Positions 26,430-36,105 of a DNA stretch of 64,000 nt are shown here, piece after piece; positions within the stretch are counted from its first letter, which is position 1; each line of letters opens with the position of its first letter. The notes below the pieces were generated by a model. That model had not been told where the DNA came from. It saw only the letters and a list, made by a program, of their open reading frames with translations, and did no database searches. The position numbers and the translations under genes were made by a program. Source of the stretch: Bacteroidota bacterium (lineage in GTDB: Bacteria; Bacteroidota; Bacteroidia; Bacteroidales; Lentimicrobiaceae); assembly GCA_009773455.1 (NCBI GenBank), contig WSXU01000006.1, positions 124,001-188,000 of the forward strand. The letters are read 5' to 3'.

Positions 26430-27533
26430 TCAGACCTTCAGAAAAATCTTCTGACGGTAAAGGAAGTACAGGAACAACCATTTGACAGACACAATGCTGA
26501 GTTGTGTCAGCACCGGTTCAAAACTACCGAAGCTGTTTTTGAAGCCATGTATAAAGATGTTGGCTATAATTCCGAAATCGAAGATGCCCTGGGCCACGTA
26601 AATGGTGATCGGGTTCAGTCCGATGACGATGAACGGAAAAGCCCATCTCTGCCATCCCTTCACATCAATGATCCAGAAAAAGACCAGCAAAAGCAAAAAT
26701 GAAATTCCACCGGTCAGCAAGGTATATGATCCGGTCCACAGGTATTTGTTCACCGGCAGCACCAGGCTCCAGATCAGGGATCCGGCAATGAGCAGGCCTC
26801 CGGTGATGCCAAGTTTCTTTATCTTCTCCTTTTCACTTAACACTCCCAGCAGCCAGTTTCCGGCCAGTGCGCCGAGCAGAACATTTACCACCGCCGGCAT
26901 CATGGTTAGGATACCTTCGTTGTCACCATAGTTATAGCAACAAAAAGAACCCGGCAGAAACATCCGGTCGATGTAGCCGGCAATGTTGCCCTCCGGGGTA
27001 AGGTCATAAGCGGTAAATCCCGGAGCGGGGACCAGCAGCAGGAACAACCAGTAACCCAGTGTTATGCAGATCGACCAGATTATCTGGCCTTTTAACCTGA
27101 AATTCATGATGATCAGTGAGGCAACCAGGTAGCAGAAGGCAAAGCGTTGAAGTACACCGGTATAACGCTGGTTGATAAAGTCAAAATTAAACAGGCCGTT
27201 ATAGATCAGCCCCAGCAAAAACAGCAGCAATGTCCGTCGGAAGATATGCAGGTACAATTGCTTCCGCGAATCGCCCTTCTCAAGCCTGCGGGTGACCGAT
27301 ACCGGCATCACAACCCCCATGATAAACAAAAACAGGGGAAAAATAATATCGTAAAACCGGAAGCCTGTCCAGGCCGGGTGATCAAACTGTTCGGCCAGTT
27401 TTATAAAAAACGGTGTTCCTAAAAAGGTAAACAGGGCTATAAATAAGGATTCGCCGCTTGATATCCAGAACATATCAAAACCCCTGAGGGCATCGATGGA
27501 TACAATTCTTTTCGTGGGGCGTTTTTCTTTCAT
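26430..27533 (-). CDS. HGSNAT-like membrane acetyltransferase (DUF5009 / COG4299)
   Basis: A 367-residue protein with about ten membrane segments, starting RIVSIDALRGFDMFWI, the opening of the family that includes human heparan-alpha-glucosaminide N-acetyltransferase. His52 in DHPAWTGFRFYDIIFPLFLF lines up with the histidine of HGSNAT that accepts the acetyl group from cytosolic acetyl-CoA before it is passed across the membrane. The ATG at 27533 is chosen because it lies 7 bases after the stop of the GH89 gene, which makes the two one operon. The expected role is transmembrane acetylation of a glucosamine-containing sugar in the periplasm. The substrate is inferred from the neighbour. Confidence 0.8.
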   Translation of the reverse strand: MKEKRPTKRIVSIDALRGFDMFWISSGESLFIALFTFLGTPFFIKLAEQFDHPAWTGFRFYDIIFPLFLFIMGVVMPVSVTRRLEKGDSRKQLYLHIFRRTLLLFLLGLIYNGLFNFDFINQRYTGVLQRFAFCYLVASLIIMNFRLKGQIIWSICITLGYWLFLLLVPAPGFTAYDLTPEGNIAGYIDRMFLPGSFCCYNYGDNEGILTMMPAVVNVLLGALAGNWLLGVLSEKEKIKKLGITGGLLIAGSLIWSLVLPVNKYLWTGSYTLLTGGISFLLLLVFFWIIDVKGWQRWAFPFIVIGLNPITIYVAQGIFDFGIIANIFIHGFKNSFGSFEPVLTQLSIVSVKWLFLYFLYRQKIFLKV

Positions 27534-27540
27534 CACTATC

Positions 27541-29724
27541 TTACTGATTAAAATACTTTGAATAGAGTTCACCGGCGATTTTCACCGGATCCCCGGTTGG
27601 TTGCAAAGGATAGGGCGACCTGTCCTTCGTCCAGGCCGTTTCCATGCTGTAATAATCGGGCAACGGGACATCTTTACCAAGCAGACGGTCATTCAAAACA
27701 CCAATGTATGCCAGCCAGCGACTCCTGTAAATACCTCCCACCATACCGGCCCACTCGCGGTTGGCATACTCATGCAGTTCTCTGGCCACCCCTTCGTTAC
27801 CCCAGACAGTGATCAGGGTCCGGGCATTAAGCTCAAACAAATCGCGTTCATTTTCCGAGGTAGCATTCTTCCTGGCAGCTTCAATCCACAAGCCAAGCAG
27901 AAACTCCTTCCTTGTTGAGAGCAGGCGGTCCTGGTCATCCATCAGCTGAAGGAATAGGGTTGACTTTTCATTAAAAGCCAGGGTGTTTGCCTCTGCATAC
28001 GCTGCCATCATCTCTTTGTATACCTGGTAGGCATAGTTAGAGATCACCTGACGGGTAACATCAACCACATCATACTGATAGGTATCTCTCCCGCTGAATT
28101 CTCCGGAGCATGACAACAGCAGTTTCAATGCCTGCTGCAGCTTTTCGGGCGGATAATACATATTGATAAATCCCCAGCGCCAGGCTTTATTCACTCCGGT
28201 ATCACCCCGGGCACAGAAAATTGATTCAGAAGTCCCTTCCTGCGCTTTCGGGCAGTTGAGGGCTGTCTGGCCGATGATCTGCCAGGCCTCTTGTGTAGTG
28301 CTGTTAAAGGCACCATACCTGGCAGTTACAAAATCGTTGATCCAGCTTTGCAAGGGAATGGGTTTGTCTGTCCAGGCTGCGTCGAAGGTTAATTCAAAGT
28401 TTATGGGATTGGTTTTGTCGCCCTCCATCATCATCCCAATGCCTTTCAGATTCACTCCATAGGGCGATTGCAGGGCGCGGGCGGGTTCAGCCGCCAGTTT
28501 ATCCAAACGGCTGTACATCCCGACTTTCCCGCCGAAATTAAGTAATGAGCACCATATCCATGGAATGCCGCTGAAGCCTTCGCGTCTTTCCCACTGCGGA
28601 TTTCCTTCGGCATAAAGATCCAGTACCAGGGTATGATCCTTATTTACCCCGGCCAGCAGGGCATCGGTCGGGTTGTCCCACCATCCCTGAAGGGCCCAGA
28701 TGGCTTCCGGGTTGGCTTTGAGCATGGCCTGCTGAATGATCCGGGCCGATGTTGTGATATCGATGCCTTTCGTATTCCCGCCTTCATGGAAGGGATCGCC
28801 CCCGTAAAAGGTTGTTTTGCCATATAGTTTCTCAAGCTCACGGTAATAAACGGCAGCCATTTCAGCAAACAAAGGGTCGGTGGGATCGAGGAAGGCCGGG
28901 CGTTGGAATCCTTTTTCATCACCGGCCCAGCGGCCGCCATCATAGATTTTGTTGTCAGGAAAGAGCTTCCTTAAGGTATCGGGCACCATTCCGTAAAATC
29001 CCTGGAATACCGGAGTCATGCCGAGTTGACGCATCCTGCCGGTAATCTTCTTCTGCAGACTGACCTGCTGATTGATCCAGGCCTGGGATACAGGCCCGCC
29101 CCAGCCTTCGAGGTTGCCCATCAGCCACCAGGCAGTATAGGCCGGTCCCGGAATGAATTTTCCGATGGTTTCAGTATTCAGGCCGAATTGGATGAGGGTA
29201 TTCTGCCATACCGCCTCTGTTCCGATAATTGCCAGCGGCATATTGATGCCATGCAGTAACAGCCAGTCAATCTCCTTCTCCCATTGATCCCAGTTCCAGA
29301 AAGCCTTGGCATAATTGTAGGTACAATAATTATAGAAATACCGGTACTCGTAAGGTGATTCTTTAAAGATCTTTCCAGGAATAACCGGTAATGGATCGGG
29401 CAGTGAAAGGTTCTCTCCCACATGAGAAAGCTGGCAATTGCAATAGTGGGTCAGGTAATGATGAAGCGCATAGCCGATGGCCGGTTGTGAGCTACCCCTG
29501 AGAATAACCTTTCCTCCGGTGGTCTCTATCTCAAACACATCGTGCCCGTTCTGTTTATTCATGAGGTGACATTCAAAAGCCGCCGCTTTTGCGCCCAACA
29601 ATCTTTCAATGGTACCCATCACAGGAAGTCTTGCAGGATTGTTACCGGCATTGAGCCGGAAAGGAAACAACAGCGAAAGGACAATCAAAGGCAGGTAAGC
29701 AATCAGTGACAAATGGTGTTTCAT
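27541..29724 (-). CDS. Alpha-N-acetylglucosaminidase, GH89, exported
   Basis: A 727-residue glycoside hydrolase family 89 protein that removes terminal alpha-linked N-acetylglucosamine (in animals from heparan sulfate, in bacteria also from mucin-type glycans). Signal peptide 1-26 (ends LNAGNN). The conserved start region YRYFYNYCTYNYAKAFWNWD and WLLLHGINMPLAIIGTEAVW identify the family, and Glu314 in YGGDPFHEGG is at the position of a catalytic glutamate of the family. The C-terminal helical domain is also present. It is followed after 7 bases by an HGSNAT-like acetyltransferase. Confidence 0.93.
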   Translation of the reverse strand: MKHHLSLIAYLPLIVLSLLFPFRLNAGNNPARLPVMGTIERLLGAKAAAFECHLMNKQNGHDVFEIETTGGKVILRGSSQPAIGYALHHYLTHYCNCQLSHVGENLSLPDPLPVIPGKIFKESPYEYRYFYNYCTYNYAKAFWNWDQWEKEIDWLLLHGINMPLAIIGTEAVWQNTLIQFGLNTETIGKFIPGPAYTAWWLMGNLEGWGGPVSQAWINQQVSLQKKITGRMRQLGMTPVFQGFYGMVPDTLRKLFPDNKIYDGGRWAGDEKGFQRPAFLDPTDPLFAEMAAVYYRELEKLYGKTTFYGGDPFHEGGNTKGIDITTSARIIQQAMLKANPEAIWALQGWWDNPTDALLAGVNKDHTLVLDLYAEGNPQWERREGFSGIPWIWCSLLNFGGKVGMYSRLDKLAAEPARALQSPYGVNLKGIGMMMEGDKTNPINFELTFDAAWTDKPIPLQSWINDFVTARYGAFNSTTQEAWQIIGQTALNCPKAQEGTSESIFCARGDTGVNKAWRWGFINMYYPPEKLQQALKLLLSCSGEFSGRDTYQYDVVDVTRQVISNYAYQVYKEMMAAYAEANTLAFNEKSTLFLQLMDDQDRLLSTRKEFLLGLWIEAARKNATSENERDLFELNARTLITVWGNEGVARELHEYANREWAGMVGGIYRSRWLAYIGVLNDRLLGKDVPLPDYYSMETAWTKDRSPYPLQPTGDPVKIAGELYSKYFNQ

Positions 29725-30014
29725 AGCTTAAGCTGTTTGTTTGGTTTTACCTGAAATCCTGACAATAAAATAGTTACAGGCATTTAACATTCTTGTCAGT
29801 ACCTGTACGTTAACAAACTGCAATTTCCGGAAATTTTCAATATAACAAACGACGTATACCTATGGGCTGATTGATTTTCACACACCAATTCATCTGTGCA
29901 CCGGATTCTTTTCCGGGTATTGAATTCTTTTCCTGAATATCTACAATTGATGATGAATTACTTATTTTCTTTACTTGAAAATCAATTACTTTATAATCTG
30001 CTTATTTTTACCGG
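29725..30014. other. 290-base divergent promoter region
   Basis: Upstream region of the GH89/HGSNAT operon (leftwards) and the thioredoxin-like gene (rightwards). No exact TAnnTTTG box is seen; TATTTTTA lies four bases before the thioredoxin ATG, a near match. Confidence 0.4.
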
Positions 30015-30347
30015 ATGAAAGCAACCATCCGTTCTCAGGGAGATCTGGAGCAGATTTCCGCGGTTTCTCCAGCCCTTCTGCTTTATTTTTATAACGACAG
30101 TTGTGCCCCCTGCGTGGCATTGCGGCCCAAGGTTGAAGCCATGATGATGGAGGATTTCCCAAAAATGGATTATGCCTGGATCAATGCAGCTCAATTTTCT
30201 GAACTTGCCGCATCAAACGGGGTTTTTGCCAGCCCGACCATTGTGGTCTTTTTTGACGGTAAGGAAAACTTCAGGGTAAGCAAATACATCTCCATCGATG
30301 AACTGGCGGGCCGGATGGGAAGGTATTACGGGATGTTGTTTGGTTAG
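30015..30347 (+). CDS. Thioredoxin-fold protein
   Basis: A 110-residue cytoplasmic thioredoxin-like protein with the redox pair C30-A-P-C33 in YNDSCAPCVALRPKVEA and the conserved cis-proline segment GVFASPTIVVFFDGKE. The Ala-Pro in the active site differs from the classic WCGPC; such forms act as reductases of unspecified partners. Its ATG lies four bases after a near match to the -7 promoter box, so a leaderless message is possible. A hairpin-repeat spacer follows the stop at 30347. Confidence 0.8.
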   Translation: MKATIRSQGDLEQISAVSPALLLYFYNDSCAPCVALRPKVEAMMMEDFPKMDYAWINAAQFSELAASNGVFASPTIVVFFDGKENFRVSKYISIDELAGRMGRYYGMLFG

Positions 30348-30481
30348 TCAGGCTACAAGCTCAAAGTTCCAAGCTCAAAGTTTACCCGCCTGAGGTGGGC
30401 TCAAAGTTTACCCGCTGTAGGCGGGTTCAAAGTTTACCCGCCTAAGGAGGGTCCCAGGTTTAACCACCTCAGGTGGGTTGT
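30348..30481. repeat. 26-bp phased hairpin repeats
   Basis: Four units with a strict 26-base period begin at 30377, 30403, 30429 and 30455. Each has the form 'aaagttta' followed by a short hairpin: CCCGCC-TGA-GGTGGG, CCCGC-TGTAG-GCGGG, CCCGCC-TAA-GGAGGG, CCACC-TCA-GGTGGG. Arms change between units but keep pairing. It lies between the thioredoxin gene and the kdp small ORFs. Confidence 0.7.
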
Positions 30482-30761
30482 ATTTTCATCTGAATTTGGC
30501 GGTATTAATGTGCCTGGTTCAAGGTTAAAAATCAGCAATCATAAGTCCTGGAGTTGGTAAAGACTGACACTTCCTTCACCCGCAGTCCCGGAAATTTGGT
30601 TCCCCTCTTTATATTTTCTTTATACCATACGGTGATATCTTAATACTGTCTTTATGCCTGCCGGGGCATCTTTGCAGAGTGATAGCAAAGGTATCATGGG
30701 GACCGTTTACTTCATTCAGACAGCTGTTCCGTTTGCCGGAACAATCGGCAAAGTTCCGAAG

Positions 30762-30857
30762 ATGACTACTACTTCATGGTATGTACTGGCAGGAATCATT
30801 GCCTTTATCCTCCTTTGCTATCTCCTGATGGCCATCAAAAGAACTGGAAAATTTTAA
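30762..30857 (+). CDS. KdpF-like single-membrane-span peptide (31 residues)
   Basis: The ATG at 30762 opens a 31-residue peptide whose body WYVLAGIIAFILLCYLLMAI is a membrane helix and whose end, KRTGKF, resembles that of KdpF (KPEKF). Aligned from the end it matches the KdpF at 31105 at several positions (Y, IA, ILxYL, KF). A longer in-frame start at 30654 would add an unlike hydrophilic leader. Three bases after its stop the next small ORF begins, so both are probably translated together. It is likely a second, diverged KdpF copy. Confidence 0.55.
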   Translation: MTTTSWYVLAGIIAFILLCYLLMAIKRTGKF

Positions 30858-30860
30858 GTG

Positions 30861-31010
30861 ATGATAACCAAAGTATTAATTGCTGCCCTCGTTTTTGTCT
30901 GGTTCCTTTTTCTTGCGAACCTGGCCTATCATATAGTAAACAGGAATTTCTCCGGGCAAAACAGACACAGGGAGCATGACCACTTTTCACGATTTTCAGG
31001 AAATCCGTAA
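30861..31010 (+). CDS. Hypothetical 49-residue membrane peptide in the kdp operon
   Basis: From ATG 30861 to TAA 31010: a hydrophobic N-terminal helix (VLIAALVFVWFLFLANLAYHIV) followed by a basic and histidine-rich tail (NRNFSGQNRHREHDHFSRF). No family recognised. Starts three bases after the stop of the KdpF-like peptide and lies 94 bases before the true KdpF. Coding status rests on position, the good helix and the tight spacing. Confidence 0.45.
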   Translation: MITKVLIAALVFVWFLFLANLAYHIVNRNFSGQNRHREHDHFSRFSGNP

Positions 31011-31104
31011 AGACTGGCCTGGTAAAACCCGGGAAAATCCAAACAGGTTCTTCAGGAAAACTTAAACAATCAGATTAATACTAATACCTTAAAATATCTT
31101 AACC

Positions 31105-31242
31105 ATGATTGCGACAATTCTGCTTTCAGCCTCAGGAACTTCAGATGCGGGTTCCCCTGACAGCTACCTGATTGGAATACTGATTGCCCTGGCAATACTC
31201 GGATACCTTATCTATTCACTGATAAAACCTGAAAAATTCTGA
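31105..31242 (+). CDS. kdpF: Potassium-transporting ATPase subunit KdpF
   Basis: A 45-residue peptide whose second half, YLIGILIALAILGYLIYSLI, ends in KPEKF, the hallmark of KdpF. KdpF is a single-span subunit that stabilises the KdpABC complex by lipid-like contacts. It is preceded by a short polar leader (ASGTSDAGSPDS). It lies 104 bases before kdpA and is too short to be reported by many gene finders. Confidence 0.8.
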   Translation: MIATILLSASGTSDAGSPDSYLIGILIALAILGYLIYSLIKPEKF

Positions 31243-31346
31243 GAACAACCATTTCACGTCTTATGCAGTCAAGTGGATGTTGGTCTTCAGAACCTGCGAA
31301 GATTCATCTTTATACAATGCATTAATAAAAAATTGATCGTAACAAC

Positions 31347-33038
31347 ATGACAACCTTTGACTATTTTCAGATTATATTGTTTTTTACAGCGCTGACAGCA
31401 CTTACACCCTTGCTGGGTAATTTTATGTACAAAGTATTTACCGGGCAAAAGCACTTTATGCTGCCGGTGTTTGGCTGGCTTGAAAAACTGACCTACGGGG
31501 CATCTGGAATCGACCCCCGGAAAGAAACTGACTGGAGATCATACACCTTCAATTTACTTATATTTAACCTGTCAGGCCTGGTATTCCTGTTCCTTATCCA
31601 GGTGTTTCAGGGTTACCTGCCTTTGAACCCTGCCAACCTGCCCAATGTATCCTGGCATTCGGCGTTCAATACAGCCGTAAGTTTTATGACCAACACCAAC
31701 TGGCAGGGTTATGCGGGAGAAACAACATTAAGCTATTTTGTTCAGATGATTGGCCTGACGGTCCAGAATTTTGTCAGTGCCGCAACAGGTCTGGCGGTGA
31801 TATTGGCATTAATCAGGGGACTATCCAACAAATCCTCAGAAAAACTGGGTAATTTCTGGGTTGATCTTACCCGATCGACACTTTATGTGCTATTGCCGCT
31901 CTCGATTTTACTGTCGGTTACTCTTGTCGGGCAGGGTGTAGTTCAGAATTTCAAATCCTACGATACGGTTCAAACCCTGGAAGGTCAGGAGCAGATCCTC
32001 CCGATGGGACCGGCAGCATCACAGATAGCCATCAAACAGCTGGGCACAAACGGAGGGGGCTTTTTCAACACCAACAGTGCCCATCCGTTTGAAAATCCGA
32101 CTCCCTTCAGCAATTTCCTGGAGATGCTCGCAATACTGCTCATCCCGTCAGCCTTTACATTTACGTATGGAAAAATGGTCGGGTCGGTCAGGCAGGGATG
32201 GACGATTTTCTCAGCCATGCTGATTCTGCTGCTGACAGGTCTTTCCATTTCACTTTATGCAGAGTATTCAGCAAATCCCTTATTCGGAAATCTCCCCCTG
32301 ATGGAAGGCAAAGAAACCAGGTTTGGCATAACCAACAGTGTACTCTGGGCAACCTCAACCTCGGCAGCTTCAAACGGATCGGTCAATGCCATGCACGACA
32401 GCCTATCTCCCCTTGCGGGTATGGTGGCCATGATCAATATCATGCTTGGTGAGATTATTTTCGGAGGCGTAGGAGCCGGGTTATACGGGATGATCATTTT
32501 TGTTATCATCACTGTATTCATAGCCGGTCTGATGGTTGGACGAACGCCTGAGTACCTTGGCAAAAAGATCCAGGCTTTCGAGGTACAAATGGCGATGATC
32601 GCCATCTTACTACCGAACCTGGTCATCCTGGTGTTTTCTGCCATTGCATCAGTTAGCAGTGCCGGACTTTCAGGCCTCAACAATTACGGGCCGCATGGAC
32701 TGTCAGAGATCCTCTACGCCTACAGTTCGGCCGCAGGAAACAACGGCAGCGCTTTTGCCGGACTGAATGCCAATACTGTATTCTACAATCTTACTTTGGG
32801 TATCGGAATGCTTATAGGCCGCTTCGGGGTGATTATCCCGGTATTGGCCATTGCCGGCAGTCTTGGTAACAAGAATGTAACGCCTGACTCAACAGGTACG
32901 TTCAGGACTGACAACTGGCTGTTTATCGGGTTACTGATCTCAGTAATCCTGATTGTCGGAGGACTCACACATTTCCCGGCCCTCTCTCTCGGACCGATCG
33001 TTGAGCATATTTTAATGAATCAGCATAGTACATTTTAA
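31347..33038 (+). CDS. kdpA: Potassium-transporting ATPase subunit KdpA
   Basis: A 563-residue polytopic protein (about ten membrane segments), the K+-selective channel-like subunit related to SKT transporters. The selectivity-filter region [20 protein letters not shown] is the first of the characteristic loops and a full set of pore motifs is present ([44 protein letters not shown]). It passes K+ to a tunnel leading to KdpB. Length matches E. coli KdpA (557). The kdpB gene starts 10 bases after the stop. Confidence 0.97.
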   Translation: MTTFDYFQIILFFTALTALTPLLGNFMYKVFTGQKHFMLPVFGWLEKLTYGASGIDPRKETDWRSYTFNLLIFNLSGLVFLFLIQVFQGYLPLNPANLPNVSWHSAFNTAVSFMTNTNWQGYAGETTLSYFVQMIGLTVQNFVSAATGLAVILALIRGLSNKSSEKLGNFWVDLTRSTLYVLLPLSILLSVTLVGQGVVQNFKSYDTVQTLEGQEQILPMGPAASQIAIKQLGTNGGGFFNTNSAHPFENPTPFSNFLEMLAILLIPSAFTFTYGKMVGSVRQGWTIFSAMLILLLTGLSISLYAEYSANPLFGNLPLMEGKETRFGITNSVLWATSTSAASNGSVNAMHDSLSPLAGMVAMINIMLGEIIFGGVGAGLYGMIIFVIITVFIAGLMVGRTPEYLGKKIQAFEVQMAMIAILLPNLVILVFSAIASVSSAGLSGLNNYGPHGLSEILYAYSSAAGNNGSAFAGLNANTVFYNLTLGIGMLIGRFGVIIPVLAIAGSLGNKNVTPDSTGTFRTDNWLFIGLLISVILIVGGLTHFPALSLGPIVEHILMNQHSTF

Positions 33039-33048
33039 TTTATTCAAA

Positions 33049-35127
33049 ATGAATCCCCAAAACAAAAACATACTTTTCAATAAAGAGCTTTTGTTAACAG
33101 CTGCCAAAGACAGTTTTACAAAACTAAATCCTGCCTCGCTGATTAAGAATCCGGTAATTTTCATTGTAGCAATTGGATCTGTGCTCACGACTGTGATTGT
33201 ATTCATCGGATTATTCGATGGCAATTACTCATTCTTTAATCTTCAGATAGCAGTCTGGCTGTGGTTTACTGTATTGTTTGCCAATTTTGCCGAAGCCATA
33301 GCCGAAGGACGTGGCAAAGCGCAGGCTGAAAGCCTGAGAAAAAACAGGATTACTGCCAAAGCCCGGAAGTTAAACGGTAATCAGGATGTTCTGATATCAG
33401 CAACGGATCTTAAGAAAGGCGACCTGGTTGTGTGTGAGGCGGGGGATGTTATTCCTTCGGACGGAGAAGTAGTTGAAGGCATTTCCAGTGTCGATGAATC
33501 GGCCATCACCGGTGAATCAGCACCCGTTATCCGTGAAAGCGGCGGCGACCGCTCAGCCGTTACCGGAGGAACAAAGGTTATAAGCGACAGAATCATCATC
33601 CGCATCACCACCGAACCAGGCGATACCTTTATTGATCGTATGATTGCCCTGGTTGAAGGTGCCAAACGCCAGAAAACACCCAATGAAATCGCGTTGTCGA
33701 TCCTGCTGTCAGGATTGTCGGTCATTTTTTTGTTGTCAGTTGCTACACTCCCGGCATTCTTTGGTTACAGCCTGCAGGCTTCCGGTCTGCCAGCCGATCA
33801 AAACCTGACATTGCCGGTACTGATTGCTTTACTGGTGTGCCTGATCCCAACCACCATCGGCGGTTTGCTGAGTGCCATCGGTATCAGTGGCATGGACAGG
33901 CTGATCAGGCGGAATGTCATTGCTACCAGTGGCAGGGCCATTGAAGCAGCCGGGGATGTGGATGTGCTGCTGCTGGATAAAACGGGCACCATCACCCTCG
34001 GAAACAGAATGGCGACAGATTTTATACCTGCTGAGGGTGTCACTGTTGAGGAACTCGCCGATGCGGCCCAACTTTCATCCTTGTCGGACGAAACACCTGA
34101 AGGACGTTCAATTGTGGTGCTGGCAAAGGAGGCATTCAATATAAGAGGGCGTGAAGTTCAGCAGCTGAATGCAACTTTTATCCCATTTGCGGCTCAGACG
34201 CGGATGAGTGGTGTTGACCTGAAATCTGAAGACGGGTCGGTACACCGGATACGAAAAGGCTCATCCGATGCCATCAGAACGTTCATTCAGAACAGTAATG
34301 GGTTTTTCTCAGGTCAGATACAGGAGATTGTAACCGGTCTGGCCATGCAGGGTGCAACGCCACTGGTGGTTGCCGCTGACAACAGGGTTCTTGGCGTAAT
34401 TCACCTGAAAGATATCGTAAAAGGTGGCATGAAACAACGTTTTGCTGAATTGCGGAAAATGGGAATCAGGACGGTTATGATCACAGGTGATAACCCATTG
34501 ACAGCAGCAGCCATCGCTGCTGAAGCAGGTGTAGACGACTTCATGGCTGAGGCAACCCCCGAAGACAAACTCAGGAGGATACGCGAAGAACAGTCAAAAG
34601 GACATCTGGTTGGTATGATCGGCGACGGAACCAACGATGCGCCGGCCCTGGCTCAGGCCGACATCGGGATCGCCATGAATTCAGGAACACAGGCAGCCCG
34701 CGAAGCCGGCAATATGGTCGATCTGGACAGCAATCCTACCAAGCTGATTGAGGTAGTTGAAGTCGGCAAACAGTTACTGATGACGCGCGGATCGCTCACT
34801 ACCTTCAGCATTGCCAACGATGTTGCCAAATATTTCGCCATCATCCCGGCCATCGCGGTTGCACTCTATGCAGGTGCAGATGGAACCGGACCTTTATCTT
34901 TGCTGAATATTATGAACCTTGGTTCGCCACAAAGCGCCATCCTGAGTGCAGTAATATTTAATGCCCTCATCATCATCCTGCTGGTACCACTGGCATTAAA
35001 AGGCGTCCGTTACAGACCCATTTCAGCCAGTCTTGCCCTCACCCACAACCTCTTCATATATGGCCTTGGGGGACTCATTGTCCCGTTTATCGGGATAAAG
35101 TTGATTGATATTCTTATAAATCTTTAA
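33049..35127 (+). CDS. kdpB: Potassium-transporting ATPase subunit KdpB (P-type ATPase)
   Basis: A 692-residue class IA P-type ATPase. Asp310 in [14 protein letters not shown] is phosphorylated during the cycle; GESAPV is the actuator loop, [14 protein letters not shown] and [12 protein letters not shown] are the hinge motifs. It couples ATP hydrolysis to K+ uptake through KdpA. Length close to E. coli KdpB (682). It is followed, after nine bases, not by kdpC but by a 67-residue ORF. Confidence 0.97.
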   Translation: MNPQNKNILFNKELLLTAAKDSFTKLNPASLIKNPVIFIVAIGSVLTTVIVFIGLFDGNYSFFNLQIAVWLWFTVLFANFAEAIAEGRGKAQAESLRKNRITAKARKLNGNQDVLISATDLKKGDLVVCEAGDVIPSDGEVVEGISSVDESAITGESAPVIRESGGDRSAVTGGTKVISDRIIIRITTEPGDTFIDRMIALVEGAKRQKTPNEIALSILLSGLSVIFLLSVATLPAFFGYSLQASGLPADQNLTLPVLIALLVCLIPTTIGGLLSAIGISGMDRLIRRNVIATSGRAIEAAGDVDVLLLDKTGTITLGNRMATDFIPAEGVTVEELADAAQLSSLSDETPEGRSIVVLAKEAFNIRGREVQQLNATFIPFAAQTRMSGVDLKSEDGSVHRIRKGSSDAIRTFIQNSNGFFSGQIQEIVTGLAMQGATPLVVAADNRVLGVIHLKDIVKGGMKQRFAELRKMGIRTVMITGDNPLTAAAIAAEAGVDDFMAEATPEDKLRRIREEQSKGHLVGMIGDGTNDAPALAQADIGIAMNSGTQAAREAGNMVDLDSNPTKLIEVVEVGKQLLMTRGSLTTFSIANDVAKYFAIIPAIAVALYAGADGTGPLSLLNIMNLGSPQSAILSAVIFNALIIILLVPLALKGVRYRPISASLALTHNLFIYGLGGLIVPFIGIKLIDILINL

Positions 35128-35136
35128 AATCAGGAA

Positions 35137-35340
35137 ATGGAAAATCTGATCATTGATTTGAAAGAAAAACTGATTCTGCGTAAAGAATGTGAAATCAAAA
35201 AAATCCAGTATTCCGACAAGGATAAGGATGATAAGATCATTCTGATTGCTATCGGCAGAATCTTTGAAATTGATAACATAATCAGGGGTCTTGACAACAT
35301 GTTGAAGTATTATAATCAGACTAAAAAAATTGCAAAATGA
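35137..35340 (+). CDS. 67-residue protein inserted between kdpB and kdpC
   Basis: Starts nine bases after the kdpB stop and overlaps the ATG of kdpC by four bases (ATGA), so translation should be coupled to both neighbours. The protein is soluble, rich in Lys, Ile and Asp (KEKLILRKECEIKKIQYSDK near the start; IGRIFEIDNIIRGLDNMLKY in the second half), without membrane segment. No family recognised. Its base composition is A+T rich, like the start of kdpC. The position inside the operon makes a Kdp-related role likely, for example regulation or assembly of the pump, but this is inference. Confidence 0.65.
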   Translation: MENLIIDLKEKLILRKECEIKKIQYSDKDKDDKIILIAIGRIFEIDNIIRGLDNMLKYYNQTKKIAK

Positions 35341-35930
35341 AGACTTTAATAACATCCATTAGAATACTTCTTTTCTTCACTGTATTAACAGGAGTCGTGT
35401 ATCCTCTTCTTGTGACAGTAATTGTTCAACTTGCTTTTAAAGATAAAGCCAATGGCAGCCTGATTATTAAAGACAACAAAGTCATTGGAAGCGAACTCAT
35501 TGGTCAGCAGTTCGACAGCACCATCTATTTCAGTTCACGTCCTTCGGCTATTTCATACAATCCGTTGCCTTCGGGGGCTTCAAATTACGGACCAACAAAT
35601 CTTAAATTAATAAACGCTTTTAATGAAAGAAAAACTGATTTTATCAGAGTTAACCGACTTAACAGTCGGAGTGAAATTCCGTCTGAAATGCTCCTTGCAT
35701 CTGCGAGCGGGCTTGATCCACATATTTCACCCAAAGCTGCATTTTTGCAAGTGAACAGGATTGCGATTGCACGGCATTTCAATTCAATTCAAAGAAGTAT
35801 GTTGAATGAAACAATAGAAAAACTGACTGAAAAGCCACAGTTTCTGATTTTTGGTGAAGAAAGAATTAATGTTTTGAATCTCAATATCGTGCTTGATAAA
35901 TTATCCTTTTCAGATCACTCCAAATATTGA
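35337..35930 (+). CDS. kdpC: Potassium-transporting ATPase subunit KdpC
   Basis: A 197-residue protein with one N-terminal membrane helix (about residues 8-30) and an extracytoplasmic domain holding GSELIGQQF, YFSSRPSAISYNPLPSGASN and ASASGLDPHISPKAAFLQV. These are the landmark motifs of KdpC, the subunit needed for assembly and ATP affinity of the pump. The ATG at 35337 overlaps the stop of the 67-residue ORF. Length matches E. coli KdpC (190). Confidence 0.95.
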   Translation: MKTLITSIRILLFFTVLTGVVYPLLVTVIVQLAFKDKANGSLIIKDNKVIGSELIGQQFDSTIYFSSRPSAISYNPLPSGASNYGPTNLKLINAFNERKTDFIRVNRLNSRSEIPSEMLLASASGLDPHISPKAAFLQVNRIAIARHFNSIQRSMLNETIEKLTEKPQFLIFGEERINVLNLNIVLDKLSFSDHSKY

Positions 35931-36049
35931 ATTCAGTGTCATCCGGAACAGTATTCAGGAAAGTAATGTAATGCCTGGGTCAACCCGGATGATTTTAAAA
36001 ATGTTGCAATAATCAAGTGCTACAATGAATGGCTACCAGGAATATGTAG

Positions 36050-36057
36050 TACATTTG
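36050..36057 (+). promoter_or_regulatory. Bacteroidota -7 promoter box (TACATTTG) before kdpD
   Basis: Exact TAnnTTTG, 48 bases before the kdpD ATG at 36106. It lies in the 175-base gap after kdpC, so kdpDE may have its own transcript in addition to readthrough. Confidence 0.5.
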
Positions 36058-36105
36058 AGTATGTCAAATTATGCGTTTGCTGTTTTGTAAACCATATAGA
36101 AATTC

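Noticed and set aside
30654-30761. Longer form of the KdpF-like peptide starting at 30654 (67 residues).
   Set aside because: The added 36 residues are hydrophilic and unlike any KdpF; the ATG at 30762 fits better.
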